This document shows, piece after piece, positions 24,851-33,370 of a stretch of 33,807 nt of DNA (within the stretch, counting starts at the first letter, position 1; each line of letters begins with the position of its first letter). The stretch spans positions 1 through 33,807 of the forward strand of contig JADGAO010000004.1 of the NCBI GenBank assembly GCA_015231995.1, written 5' to 3'. The position numbers and the translations under genes are program-made. This stretch comes from Nitrospinota bacterium. Its GTDB lineage: Bacteria > Nitrospinota_A > UBA7883 > JACRLM01. The notes below the pieces were generated by a model. The model was not told the DNA's origin, searched no databases, and worked only from the letters and a program-made list of their open reading frames with translations.

Positions 24851-27070
24851 TCATTTGACATTGGCCGGGCCACCTAATATTTGTACCATTACTAATAGAG
24901 CCCCCAAGCCCATTGCACCCCAACAGAAATTCCTCCAAGGCTTTACCCAGAATCCTACAATCACAGAGGAGACGATAAGACAAAATCCTGCTTGAAGGCC
25001 GTAACTGTTAGAATTACTCATTAGCCAATTCCACGGCCACACGAAATTAACAGCGAGCTCAAAGACCATGATAATGAGAAGTGAGACGAGAATGCTTGCA
25101 ATTTTCGCGGCGGTAAGATACCGGGCTTCGGCTTTTTGTCTAAGCAAAGCTTCTTGATTGGCCTTTTCCTCTATCGAATCCTTCTCTAATCTCAACGCTT
25201 CAAATTTCGCAGATGTATCTTTGGCATTAGTTTCTGCATCCTTTTGGGAGTTCGCAAGTGCTTCTTTTTCAAGCTCCTTCGCCTGTATAGTTTCATGCGC
25301 TTTTGCAGCTTCTATTGCCGCGACCTGCTTCTGCTCGTTAAGTTCATTCTCAGCTCGCTCTTTGTCAGACCGCAAAGCTTCAATCTGCCTCGCCTTCGCT
25401 GCGTTCTCTCCAAGGAGCATCTGATTCTCAGCAGCAATAGCTGACTCTATCAGAGCTTGGAACTCTTCATCGCTATTTGTAGTTCGAAGGCCATCAATCA
25501 GACGATCATTGGAAAGCATTCTTTTAGCCGTTTCTTCAGGAAAGTCTTTATATGTCGCGAGCAGGCCAAGCATCCTAGAGCAAGCTTTAGCCGCGCCACT
25601 ACCGATGGTTCTAAACTCCGGCATAGCAAAAGTCTCTGCAAATGAGCGATCAAAGTCCTGACTGGCTGGGACGAATGGGCGGAGGATTTGCCAAAGTATG
25701 TTTGGCAACACAACGGATGCGTGAGCATTAGCTTTTCGGCTCGCATCGCTGTCGAACCGGTATAGCATATAGTCACATGTCACAAACAGTGCACCTGCTT
25801 CAAGTGTGGAAGTGCCGTTTTTTCGAAGAGTACGTACGCAATCCAGGACAGCAACATCGTGAGCTATCAAGTCGTATGACTTTTCCTTATTTATGCTCTC
25901 TAGGAACTCTTTATACTCGGCTTCAAGGGTGGCACGTTCTTCCAGTCGATTTATTTGTGGCTGGAAAACCTCAATTCCCTTGTTCTCCAATAGAACATCC
26001 ATGTGCTTATACGGCTGGAAAAATGTATCAACATCAATACCAGTTTCTGCGTTTTTCTGGTGGTATTTGAGTTCGATGCCGGACATGAAACTCGAAGTAG
26101 TGGCTGCTCGGCTAAGTGATTGCGTCCATCTACGTCTATGGAGTACGTCACAATAATAGGATATTGAAGAGATAAGTTCCCGAAGCGTTGCTTCGTGATA
26201 TCTCAATTTGAGAGGTAGCTTGTGTTTGGTGACAGCATCCAGCAACTCATTTGAGACTTCTACAAGGTGATGCACATGGAGGCCGAGAATCCCGAAAAGG
26301 AAGTTGGTATCGCAAAATAGCATAAGTTGACTGAGTTTCTCTCGGAAACGCGCCGCGACCTCAGGAGAAACCGCCAATGAGAAATAATTGGTTGCCCCAT
26401 CAGCGCATTCGGCAATAAACCGAGCCCTCTCTGAATTCTTCCCGACGGTGCCGAGGAAGTCGGTGATTGCGTGCTTGGCAGATGCTTGAAGGGGCGGATC
26501 AAACCTCGCATTCACTGCCTCAGTTAGAAGGCGCGATAGGCTTTTAGCATAGTCTGATGGAAGTTCAACAGAGGGATCGAGAAATACTGCAACCTGTATC
26601 CCGTGACGCAGAAAGGCTTTGGCGAGATAGTCATGCAAAGCAGTCCATGCGAGATCAGGATTAAGATCAGAAAATCGTTGTGTGATTTCCGATATCCATT
26701 GCATCTTGACGCGCTCTTGCAATTGAGATGCTTGGTCAATGCGCTCCTTGACTTTCTGTCGAGTATCGGGCAAAAGGACGTAGTTTGTTCCCATGGGCAT
26801 GTAAACCTGTCCGGAGGATGTCAGGTGATCCAACGCTTTTTGAACCTGATGATCTTGCGCTTCAATGCCAAACATGACACTCAATATTTTTGCTACGTCC
26901 TGAATGCTAGATGCCTTCTCCTCCTCAAAGGTGAGTAACGTATGGAGGATTAACTCCTGCAAACTTTCCTCGGGGCTTTTTGTCTCCGCAATTGCAATAT
27001 AATTGCACATCTGCTGAAGTGCAGTACCTGGTGCAGCAAGCTTGATGCTCGGATCTGTGGATACATTCAT
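24851..27070 (-). CDS. Membrane-anchored PIN-domain nuclease embedded in the RM operon
   Basis: A 739-aa protein. The N-terminal part (about 35-115) looks like a winged helix (SIQDVAKILSVMFG ... LTSSGQVY). The centre (about 248-440) reads as a PIN ribonuclease: LFCDTNFLFG (Asp254), HEATLRELI (Glu293, Glu298), SYDLIAHDVAVLD (Asp400, Asp405) and ALFVTCDYML (Asp433). A long alanine/glutamate-rich coiled coil (about 540-650) leads into three hydrophobic segments (about 654-676, 691-709, 714-733), placing the nuclease at the inner membrane. The family is not recognised. PIN domains cleave RNA, often tRNA or mRNA, using metal bound by these acidic residues. The start overlaps the hsdS stop by one base (TAATG) and hsdR follows 18 bases later, so it is made with the RM enzyme. 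By analogy with PrrC, it may be a guard toxin (inference). Confidence 0.75.
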   Translation of the reverse strand: MNVSTDPSIKLAAPGTALQQMCNYIAIAETKSPEESLQELILHTLLTFEEEKASSIQDVAKILSVMFGIEAQDHQVQKALDHLTSSGQVYMPMGTNYVLLPDTRQKVKERIDQASQLQERVKMQWISEITQRFSDLNPDLAWTALHDYLAKAFLRHGIQVAVFLDPSVELPSDYAKSLSRLLTEAVNARFDPPLQASAKHAITDFLGTVGKNSERARFIAECADGATNYFSLAVSPEVAARFREKLSQLMLFCDTNFLFGILGLHVHHLVEVSNELLDAVTKHKLPLKLRYHEATLRELISSISYYCDVLHRRRWTQSLSRAATTSSFMSGIELKYHQKNAETGIDVDTFFQPYKHMDVLLENKGIEVFQPQINRLEERATLEAEYKEFLESINKEKSYDLIAHDVAVLDCVRTLRKNGTSTLEAGALFVTCDYMLYRFDSDASRKANAHASVVLPNILWQILRPFVPASQDFDRSFAETFAMPEFRTIGSGAAKACSRMLGLLATYKDFPEETAKRMLSNDRLIDGLRTTNSDEEFQALIESAIAAENQMLLGENAAKARQIEALRSDKERAENELNEQKQVAAIEAAKAHETIQAKELEKEALANSQKDAETNAKDTSAKFEALRLEKDSIEEKANQEALLRQKAEARYLTAAKIASILVSLLIIMVFELAVNFVWPWNWLMSNSNSYGLQAGFCLIVSSVIVGFWVKPWRNFCWGAMGLGALLVMVQILGGPANVK

Positions 27071-28446
27071 TAGACAAGCCCCCCTATAAAGTTCTCGGAT
27101 TCGTTGATGCGGATTTCGCCGGACAGGAGTTTCGGTAATAGCGCATCGCGGATGGTGGCGAGGGTGTGGGATTCATGCCGATTGGCATTGACTCTCTCGT
27201 AAATCGGCGCACAGATGCGATGGAATTCATCCATGATGGGCACCTTGTCGGGTAAAGCCACTTGCCATTTGCCGATTACCTCAGGTCGAACAGCAGGGTA
27301 GGCTCCACCATCCGCTTGATGGCCCAAATGTTCGAAAATTTCCGGTTGTGTCAACGCTGTGTGAATAAAGCTCCACGGAGCTTTTACTGGAGTGAAGACC
27401 GCGAAGCCCGTTGATGCAATCAGGCTGGGTGAAGGATTTAGACATAGGAAGTACGACCCACGTTCTGGTCGCACAGTGGACATCACCGTGTCACCATGCC
27501 GAAGTCGTCGGCGTGCCCGACTAGGTTCTTCCCCACGCTGGAAAATTTGTGTGGCGCCAATTTCACCACGCACAACCTCGGAAATTTCTACATATTCTAT
27601 CCGGCTAATCTTATCGTTCTTACCAAGTGTCCATGCGTTAATTTCTGATAGCTCCGCAATCCGAGCTAAACCCCACCCCTTGGGAATCTGGCCTAATTCG
27701 GAGTCCTGGAAGCTGTCGGGGAAAAGGTCGAGGATTTCCGGTGTCATGTAGGGGCAGGCCTGCGTGCCTGCCCGTTGCGCGTTTGCCCAGTTTGAGGGCG
27801 CCCACACAGGGTCGCCCCTACGGGCGCGGACGGGATCGAAATCCACAAACCACGATTTGAATATCGCCCGCGCCATCCCCTCCAGCGTCTCGTTCATTCG
27901 CCGGTTCAACTCTATCTTGTCATCCAACGTTCCGAGGATATGTGCAATGGCGCGTTGTTCAGGAAGGGGGGGAATCTGGATTTCTATTCTATTGATATCC
28001 CTTATTGGGAGTTGCGGTTGTGCGCTTCCTGTTTGGAGTGCTAGTACTTGCTCCCGAAAGAGCGCAGACCTAACAAAAAAATATAAAAAACGTGGATATA
28101 GGGCCGTAGTTTTAGCCCTAAAAATTACCATCCCAGAATTTATTCGTATGTTTTCAAAATTAATAGAATCATCGAAGTATGCCGCATTTCCAACTGTTCC
28201 TCGTGTAGTTAAAACCACATCATTTCTGATTAACTTTCCTTTTCGTAACGAAGCGTCTTTCTCCGCTGTGACAAAAGAACAGTCGGAAAAATTAAATCCA
28301 TTGGCCGAAACGTTTCCAGCGTTCAGAAATAAGCAATGACCTGCTTTTGAAAATTCGGTCAGATTAGGGTAATTCGTCCCACGATCACCGTCTATTATTT
28401 CAAGAGGTGCATTTTCAAATTTCATGGTCTGCCACTCACCCGCCAT
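27070..28446 (-). CDS. hsdS: Type I restriction-modification specificity subunit
   Basis: A 458-aa HsdS with two target-recognition domains, each followed by a conserved helix. TRD1 (about 1-160) ends in IQIPPLPEQRAIAHILGTLDDKIELNRRMNETLE. The central region has FKSWFVDFDPVRA (about 196-208). TRD2 starts at GQIPKGWGLARIAEL (about 252) and the second helix is near 425-445 (RDALLPKLLSGEI). It sets the split target sequence for both methylation and restriction; the target cannot be read from sequence. Between the halves, residues 209-233 (DPVWAPSNWANAQ ...) are encoded by a palindromic repeat inserted into the gene. The start overlaps the DUF1016 gene stop by 11 bases. Both TRDs look complete, so the protein is probably functional. 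Confidence 0.93.
   Translation of the reverse strand: MAGEWQTMKFENAPLEIIDGDRGTNYPNLTEFSKAGHCLFLNAGNVSANGFNFSDCSFVTAEKDASLRKGKLIRNDVVLTTRGTVGNAAYFDDSINFENIRINSGMVIFRAKTTALYPRFLYFFVRSALFREQVLALQTGSAQPQLPIRDINRIEIQIPPLPEQRAIAHILGTLDDKIELNRRMNETLEGMARAIFKSWFVDFDPVRARRGDPVWAPSNWANAQRAGTQACPYMTPEILDLFPDSFQDSELGQIPKGWGLARIAELSEINAWTLGKNDKISRIEYVEISEVVRGEIGATQIFQRGEEPSRARRRLRHGDTVMSTVRPERGSYFLCLNPSPSLIASTGFAVFTPVKAPWSFIHTALTQPEIFEHLGHQADGGAYPAVRPEVIGKWQVALPDKVPIMDEFHRICAPIYERVNANRHESHTLATIRDALLPKLLSGEIRINESENFIGGLV
27748..27821. repeat. REP/BIME-like palindromic element inside hsdS
   Basis: A 74-bp element bounded by GTAGGGGC and its reverse complement GCCCCTAC. Inside are two further hairpins: GGGCAGG with CCTGCCC, and GGGCG with CGCCC. 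The bases of the right half (GTAGGGGCGACCCTGTGTGG read on the minus strand) resemble a dispersed repeat found in many bacterial genomes (recalled). It lies wholly within hsdS and leaves the frame open, adding about 25 residues to the linker between the two halves of the protein. Confidence 0.75.
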
Positions 28447-29524
28447 GCCCCGGCTCCTTCATGGAGGTTTCCAATTCCTCGATACTTGGCAATTCGCCTT
28501 TCAGCTTTTTCGGCAGGGTTTCCGTCAGTTTGTATCCGGATACACCTATTGGTTTCCGGGTATCGCGCAGGGCGTATTCAACAACCACCTTGTTCTTCGA
28601 TTTGCACAGGATTATGCCGATGCTTGGCTGGTCATCCTTGTGGCGCAGGAGGTCATCCACGGCGGAAAGGTAAAAGTTCATCTTTCCCGCGTATTCCGGT
28701 TGGAATTCCCCTACTTTTAGCTCTATAACCACGAAGCAACGAAGGCGCAAGTGGTAGAAGAGCAGATCAATATAAAAATCATCCCCGCCGATTTCCATAT
28801 GGTACTGGCTACCGACAAAGGCAAACCCTACGCCAAGTTCCAGCAGGAACGCCCTTATCTGCTCCAGCAGGGCTTTTTCCACGTCCCGTTCCTTGGCCTC
28901 TTCGCCGATGGTCAGGAAGTCAAAGACGTATGGGTCTTTCAATATCTGCCGGGCAAGCTCTGATTGCGGCGCGGGAAGGGTGCGGGCGAAGTTGGAAACG
29001 GCTTTCCCTTGCCGCTTGTACAGGCCGCTCTCAATCTGGTGGACAAGAACGTTGCGCGACCAGCCGTTTTGAATGGTCTGGCGGATGTACCATTCCCGCT
29101 CAATGGAGGCTTTAACCTTATCCAAAAGAACTACGTTATGAAACCAGGGAATTTGTGCAGCAACCTGCTGCACAAATTGGCTGTCCTGGTATGCCTCGGC
29201 GAATAACCTCATATATTTAAGGTTACGCGGGGAGAATCCTTTCATCTCCGGGAACTCGCGCCGCAGGTCTTGGGCTAATCTGTCCACAACTTTTGCGCCC
29301 CAACCCTCCTGGCGCTGGCTATCGAGAATCCGGCGGCCAATCTCCCAATAGAGCAGAACCAATTCGCGGTTGGCGGCAAGGCCAGCGCGAATCTGGGCGG
29401 AACGAATCTTCCCTTTAAGGTCGTCGAGCAGGAGCGCATAGTCCACAGGGGCTTTGCCTGATTGTGCAACAGGCTGTTGGACAATTTCGAAATCAGGCTT
29501 TCGAGGCTTGCCTTTACCCGCCAT
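28436..29524 (-). CDS. DUF1016/YhcG-family PD-(D/E)XK nuclease
   Basis: A 362-aa YhcG-type protein. The N-terminal DUF1016_N domain is clear: [31 protein letters not shown], then [23 protein letters not shown]. The C-terminal nuclease domain has [19 protein letters not shown] (Asp) and [10 protein letters not shown] (Glu-x-Lys), the PD-(D/E)XK core, then [12 protein letters not shown]. Family members often sit between hsdM and hsdS and are thought to process or restrict DNA with the RM complex; the exact role is not settled. I use the ATG at 29524, with GGAG seven bases upstream, in place of an in-frame TTG two codons earlier. The gene overlaps hsdM by 11 bases and hsdS by 11 bases, so it is part of the operon. 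Confidence 0.9.
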   Translation of the reverse strand: MAGKGKPRKPDFEIVQQPVAQSGKAPVDYALLLDDLKGKIRSAQIRAGLAANRELVLLYWEIGRRILDSQRQEGWGAKVVDRLAQDLRREFPEMKGFSPRNLKYMRLFAEAYQDSQFVQQVAAQIPWFHNVVLLDKVKASIEREWYIRQTIQNGWSRNVLVHQIESGLYKRQGKAVSNFARTLPAPQSELARQILKDPYVFDFLTIGEEAKERDVEKALLEQIRAFLLELGVGFAFVGSQYHMEIGGDDFYIDLLFYHLRLRCFVVIELKVGEFQPEYAGKMNFYLSAVDDLLRHKDDQPSIGIILCKSKNKVVVEYALRDTRKPIGVSGYKLTETLPKKLKGELPSIEELETSMKEPGHGG

Positions 29525-31088
29525 AGCCAAGCTCCTTCAGGTTTGCCCAAATCATTTTGTCGAGTTTGGCGGATTCGGCGCACTGCTCCTTTAACTTGGC
29601 GGTGAGATGCTTCATTTTATCGTCGAACGGCTCGTCGTCGTCTTCCACCTCTTCCGCGCCGACGTATCGCCCCGGTGTGAGGACGTATCCATGAGCGGCG
29701 ATTTCTTCCGTCTTGGCGCTCTTGCAGAAGCCGGGGATATCCGCGTATTTGCCCGCGTCTTTTTCGCCACGCCATGCGTGATATGTGCTGGCGATACGGG
29801 TTATGTCTTCACTGGTAAGCTCGCGGTGAACGCGATCAATCAACGTCCCAAGCTTGCGAGCGTCTATGAAAAGCGTCTCGCCCCGGCGGTCACGGAAGCG
29901 GTTATTCTTCTTGTCGCGGGCGATGAACCATAGGCAGACGGGAATCTGCGTGGAATAAAAAAGTTGCCCAGGCATAGCTATCATGCAGTCCACTAGGTCA
30001 GCTTCGATAATCTTCCGACGGATTTCACCCTCGCCAGACTGATTGCTGGACATGGAGCCGTTGGCAAGAACAAACCCGGCGTATCCCGTGGGCGCAAGGT
30101 GATGAATGAAATGCTGAACCCACGCATAGTTGGCATTGCCCGCAGGTGGAACACCGTATTTCCAGCGTTTGTCTTCGCGCAGGCGATCACCGCCCCAATC
30201 GCTAGAGTTGAAGGGTGGATTAGCCAGGATGTAGTCCGCCTTTAAATCTGGGTGAAGGTCGCGGTGAAACACGTCGGCATGTTCGCTACCAAGGTTGTTA
30301 TCTATGCCGCGAATGGCCAGGTTCATTTTGGCAAGGCGCCACGTGGTGGGGTTGGATTCCTGACCATAAACAGCTATGTCGCCGATGCGTCCGCCGTGGA
30401 CTTCCACAAACTGCTCGCTTTGAACAAACATGCCACCGGAGCCGCAACAAGGGTCGTATACCCGCCCCTTGTATGGCGAGATCATTTCGACCAGAACTTG
30501 AACGACACATCGAGGGGTATAGAACTGGCCGCCCTTCTTGCCTTCCGCGCTGGCGAACTGCGAGAGGAAGTATTCGTACACACGGCCCAGAACGTCTTTT
30601 GAGCGGCTTTCCTTGTCGCCAAGGCCAATTGTGCTTACAAGGTCTATCAGTTCGCCCAGCCGGTGTTTGTCGAGGTCTTGGCGGGCGTAATTTTTAGGAA
30701 GAACGCCCTTGAGGGAAATGTTATCCCGCTCAATGGCAGTCATGGCATCGTCCACCAGTTTTCCGATAGTGGGTTGCTTGGCTTTAGATTGAAGATGGCT
30801 CCACCGCCCCTCCTGTGGAACCCAGAAGACGTTTTTAGCCTTGTACTCATCCGGGTCTTCCGGGTCGGCTCCGTGGTGTTTATCCGCAAACAGCTTGGCG
30901 TGATGTTCCTCGAAAGCGTCGGAGATGAATTTCAGGAAGATAAGGCCAAGAACGACGTGCTTGTATTCCGCCGCGTCCATGTTGTTACGAAGCATATCGG
31001 CGGCTGACCACATCTTGGCTTCAAAGCCAAGGTTGGCCCCGTTATTGGGTTTGCCTTTTGCGCTTCCTGCTTTTTTACCCTTCGCCAT
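29514..31088 (-). CDS. hsdM: Type I N6-adenine DNA methyltransferase subunit M
   Basis: A 524-aa HsdM. The N-terminal helical domain (about 20-150: [20 protein letters not shown] onward) precedes the methyltransferase core with the SAM-binding motif [10 protein letters not shown] (211-220) and catalytic NPPF (290-293), the signature of N6-adenine methylases. [13 protein letters not shown] (about 187-199) is also characteristic. It methylates adenine in both halves of the HsdS-defined target and, in M2S form, makes the core of the restriction complex. It is the first gene of the operon hsdM - DUF1016 - hsdS - PIN - hsdR. A promoter-like sequence and an exact island palindrome lie upstream. Confidence 0.96.
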   Translation of the reverse strand: MAKGKKAGSAKGKPNNGANLGFEAKMWSAADMLRNNMDAAEYKHVVLGLIFLKFISDAFEEHHAKLFADKHHGADPEDPDEYKAKNVFWVPQEGRWSHLQSKAKQPTIGKLVDDAMTAIERDNISLKGVLPKNYARQDLDKHRLGELIDLVSTIGLGDKESRSKDVLGRVYEYFLSQFASAEGKKGGQFYTPRCVVQVLVEMISPYKGRVYDPCCGSGGMFVQSEQFVEVHGGRIGDIAVYGQESNPTTWRLAKMNLAIRGIDNNLGSEHADVFHRDLHPDLKADYILANPPFNSSDWGGDRLREDKRWKYGVPPAGNANYAWVQHFIHHLAPTGYAGFVLANGSMSSNQSGEGEIRRKIIEADLVDCMIAMPGQLFYSTQIPVCLWFIARDKKNNRFRDRRGETLFIDARKLGTLIDRVHRELTSEDITRIASTYHAWRGEKDAGKYADIPGFCKSAKTEEIAAHGYVLTPGRYVGAEEVEDDDEPFDDKMKHLTAKLKEQCAESAKLDKMIWANLKELGYGG

Positions 31089-31116
31089 TTCACCCCAGCA
31101 TTTAGAAAATATGGAA

Positions 31117-31145
31117 ATTGTACCATCAATAGGAATTCAGTTTAA
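31117..31145 (-). promoter_or_regulatory. Possible promoter of the RM operon
   Basis: On the minus strand, TTAAAC (31145-31140) and TACAAT (31122-31117) are separated by 17 bases, 28 bases before the hsdM ATG. The -10 is good, the -35 is weak. The site is about 100 bases downstream of the palindrome at 31248, so a factor bound there could act from upstream, or another promoter may lie nearer the palindrome. Confidence 0.35.
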
Positions 31146-31462
31146 CAAGGGCGAGCATGAGTGGCTACTAAGGGGAGAAAACGTGAATTGAAGGAAGATT
31201 TTAAAGAAAGATTTAAGAGCGACTATGATAAATAAAATTCCAAGAACGTGAACTTGTGTTCACTTCAATTTACTGTCTCACTGCACTTCGTTTTATTCTG
31301 GATGGCTAAACTTTTAGTAGGATGTAGCCACGTCCATGTAAGGAGTGGAACAAACACAAAAATGGATGCCACTGCCGCCGCATAGCCAATAGCTGTTACA
31401 CCGTCAAATTCGCCCTTTCAAACCACATCAGCATATATCACTTATAAAAGCTGATTGGCATT
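31146..31462. other. Intergenic region between terminase and RM operon
   Basis: About 320 bases with no convincing gene. The minus strand has a 50-codon open stretch (31265-31417) with a plausible transmembrane helix (GYAAAVASIFVFVPLLTW), but it has no ATG, so it is at best a remnant of a small membrane protein. The exact island palindrome is at 31248-31263. Confidence 0.45.
31248..31263. promoter_or_regulatory. Island palindrome, exact copy (site A)
   Basis: GTGAACTTGTGTTCAC, identical (as reverse complement) to the copy at 20819-20834. It is 160 bases upstream of hsdM, in the leader of the RM operon. The same operator before two separate nuclease operons is the main sign that they are co-regulated. 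The core fits GAAC-N4-GTTC. Confidence 0.6.
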
Positions 31463-33370
31463 TCAGTATTTTCTGCGCGATTCATTGGCCTGCTCTTCCC
31501 TGGCATTGATGAACATAACCCGTATGGAATTGGGTATGTCCCGAATAGGCACTTCAAAGCGCGCCCATGATTCCCGGCGCCAAGTTAGGCCATAGACCAC
31601 ACCTGCCAGAGAATCTGAAAGGTCTTTGCTTCCACGTTGGTTGTGATCCACCTTCCCATGCTTTGGATCAAACTCAAGCTCCCGAAGCTCCTTGAACAGT
31701 TTCTGGTTATTCGGCATTTTTAAACGCCGGTCATAGATGGCCTGCTTTAATAGTTCGTAGGGAAGAGGTGTTTTGTCCATTGACTGTTGGCCAGTCATAA
31801 AACCCTTCTGACGGAGCATTTGAATGGAATCAGCGGATTGAAAACTGTCAAATGTTATCCAGCGAATGTTCATCTCCATATCCCGAAGCTTGTACAGAAA
31901 TTCCCGTATCTTCGAGAAGTTGATTTCCCCACCTCTTGGAGGCTTAACCTCCAGGGCGAAGTCTATCCGTATTTGGGGGAGTTTTTCTATGAAGTCCCCA
32001 CGTTTCACCTCAGTGAACCCTTCAACCAAGCCGCAAACTATCCCGGCGCTGTCGGATGACAAGGCAAGATCAACATGGACAAAGTGAGCCTCATCTGGAT
32101 GAAAGAATTTCTGCCTGTAAATCTCGACATTCGTTTCATGGAAGTCCACATCATCCCGGCTCAATATGGACTCATGCTTTCCAAAACACTCAGATATTGC
32201 TTCAACATCCAAGATGAATGGGTGGAGGGCCACGGTTGATTTACCAAGGATATCCCTGATGGCTCCGGTTATGTCCAGTTCAAACTCGCTCCGGTATTCA
32301 ATGGGGACTTTTTCAACAAAAGGCTGATCCTGAGTTGAAAGCTGTTCATCGTCACCGATAATCCTTGGTTTTTTAAAATCGTTTCCCACAAAAACAGAAA
32401 ACCATTTGCCAGAAAAATTACGGGCTGGCAAGATATCCCAAGTTCGCTTGTCATAAATATAAATCGAGGTTTTACCCGTTCGTCTGATTTCGTCTCTAGC
32501 CTCCGCCTCCTTTAAGTCTGTGAACTGGCCGGGGTATCTTCGTGAAGACACCAAACAGAGTATTCCCGGAAGGATTCCATATTTCATGAACCTCGACTTT
32601 CGGCGCCGGGCAATTGAGTCGTATAAGGCTGTGGCTTGGTCATAATTCCCGCCTGTCATGGAACGTTTAGACTTATCCACCGCTTCCATATGGTTAAGCT
32701 CGTCGAGCAAAGCGGTGAAAATATTCTGGCCAATTGTTGCGGTTTCCTCTCCTGACACCGGTTTGACGATTATCCTGTTCGGGAAAACCATCTCGGAAGT
32801 GAGAGATTTATCGTATGGGAACTTCTCCCGGAAATATGGAGAACCATCCACCATCGCCTTAAACCGTTTGTAGTCCACACTCTTTGCGAGGGTGGCGTTT
32901 ATGTTCTGGAAGACGATAAGTATTTCCGAGGATGGGTCAAGGTCAAAGAGTCTTTGGGGTTGTCGAAAGCAGGAAAGCACATATACTTGATACGCAATGG
33001 TGATTAAAGCTGTTGTGCTCTTGGCCGCGCCAATCGCCCCGGTGAAAACGGCTTCCGTGTATACCGACCCCACCCGCGATCCATTAGACAAACCTTCAAC
33101 AACGGGATTATTTATCTTCTCAAGCACTTTCAAAACTTCGGGGTAAACAATTGACTCGTAGTTAAGGTATTCAGGGCTATTTACGAACTCTCGGATGCTT
33201 ACTGGGTAAGTTTTCATGTACTCCATGAGACGCAGGCAAAAATGCCGCCCCTCCATCGCCTCTTTAACGGCGAATCCGGTGAACTCCCCCAACTCAGGGC
33301 TGATAGTCTTGTTGCTCTTGGTAAGGCTGGCTATCAGCTCAGTAACTTTCTTCAGCTTAACCGTTTTCAT
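31463..33370 (-). CDS. Phage terminase large subunit
   Basis: A 635-aa packaging motor. ATPase domain: a variant Walker A, GAIGAAKST (111-119), in which Ala replaces the usual Gly before Lys, and Walker B LLDE (221-224). The RNase H-like headful nuclease domain has VHVDLALSSDSAG (Asp434), ITFDSFQSAD (Asp508) and KDLSDSLAGVVYG (Asp583/Asp586), the three acidic positions expected for TerL. It packages DNA into proheads with a small terminase and a portal. The upstream small-subunit-like gene overlaps by 14 bases, but downstream there is no portal gene: the next gene is hsdM of the RM operon. The gene looks intact, so it belongs to a phage satellite, to a rearranged prophage, or to a phage with cargo inserted after terL. 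Confidence 0.85.
   Translation of the reverse strand: MKTVKLKKVTELIASLTKSNKTISPELGEFTGFAVKEAMEGRHFCLRLMEYMKTYPVSIREFVNSPEYLNYESIVYPEVLKVLEKINNPVVEGLSNGSRVGSVYTEAVFTGAIGAAKSTTALITIAYQVYVLSCFRQPQRLFDLDPSSEILIVFQNINATLAKSVDYKRFKAMVDGSPYFREKFPYDKSLTSEMVFPNRIIVKPVSGEETATIGQNIFTALLDELNHMEAVDKSKRSMTGGNYDQATALYDSIARRRKSRFMKYGILPGILCLVSSRRYPGQFTDLKEAEARDEIRRTGKTSIYIYDKRTWDILPARNFSGKWFSVFVGNDFKKPRIIGDDEQLSTQDQPFVEKVPIEYRSEFELDITGAIRDILGKSTVALHPFILDVEAISECFGKHESILSRDDVDFHETNVEIYRQKFFHPDEAHFVHVDLALSSDSAGIVCGLVEGFTEVKRGDFIEKLPQIRIDFALEVKPPRGGEINFSKIREFLYKLRDMEMNIRWITFDSFQSADSIQMLRQKGFMTGQQSMDKTPLPYELLKQAIYDRRLKMPNNQKLFKELRELEFDPKHGKVDHNQRGSKDLSDSLAGVVYGLTWRRESWARFEVPIRDIPNSIRVMFINAREEQANESRRKY

Noticed and set aside
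31265-31417. 50-codon minus-strand frame with a transmembrane-like segment
   Set aside because: No ATG and no ribosome binding site; the only possible starts are a GTG or ATT inside the stretch. Kept only as a possible remnant in the intergenic note.
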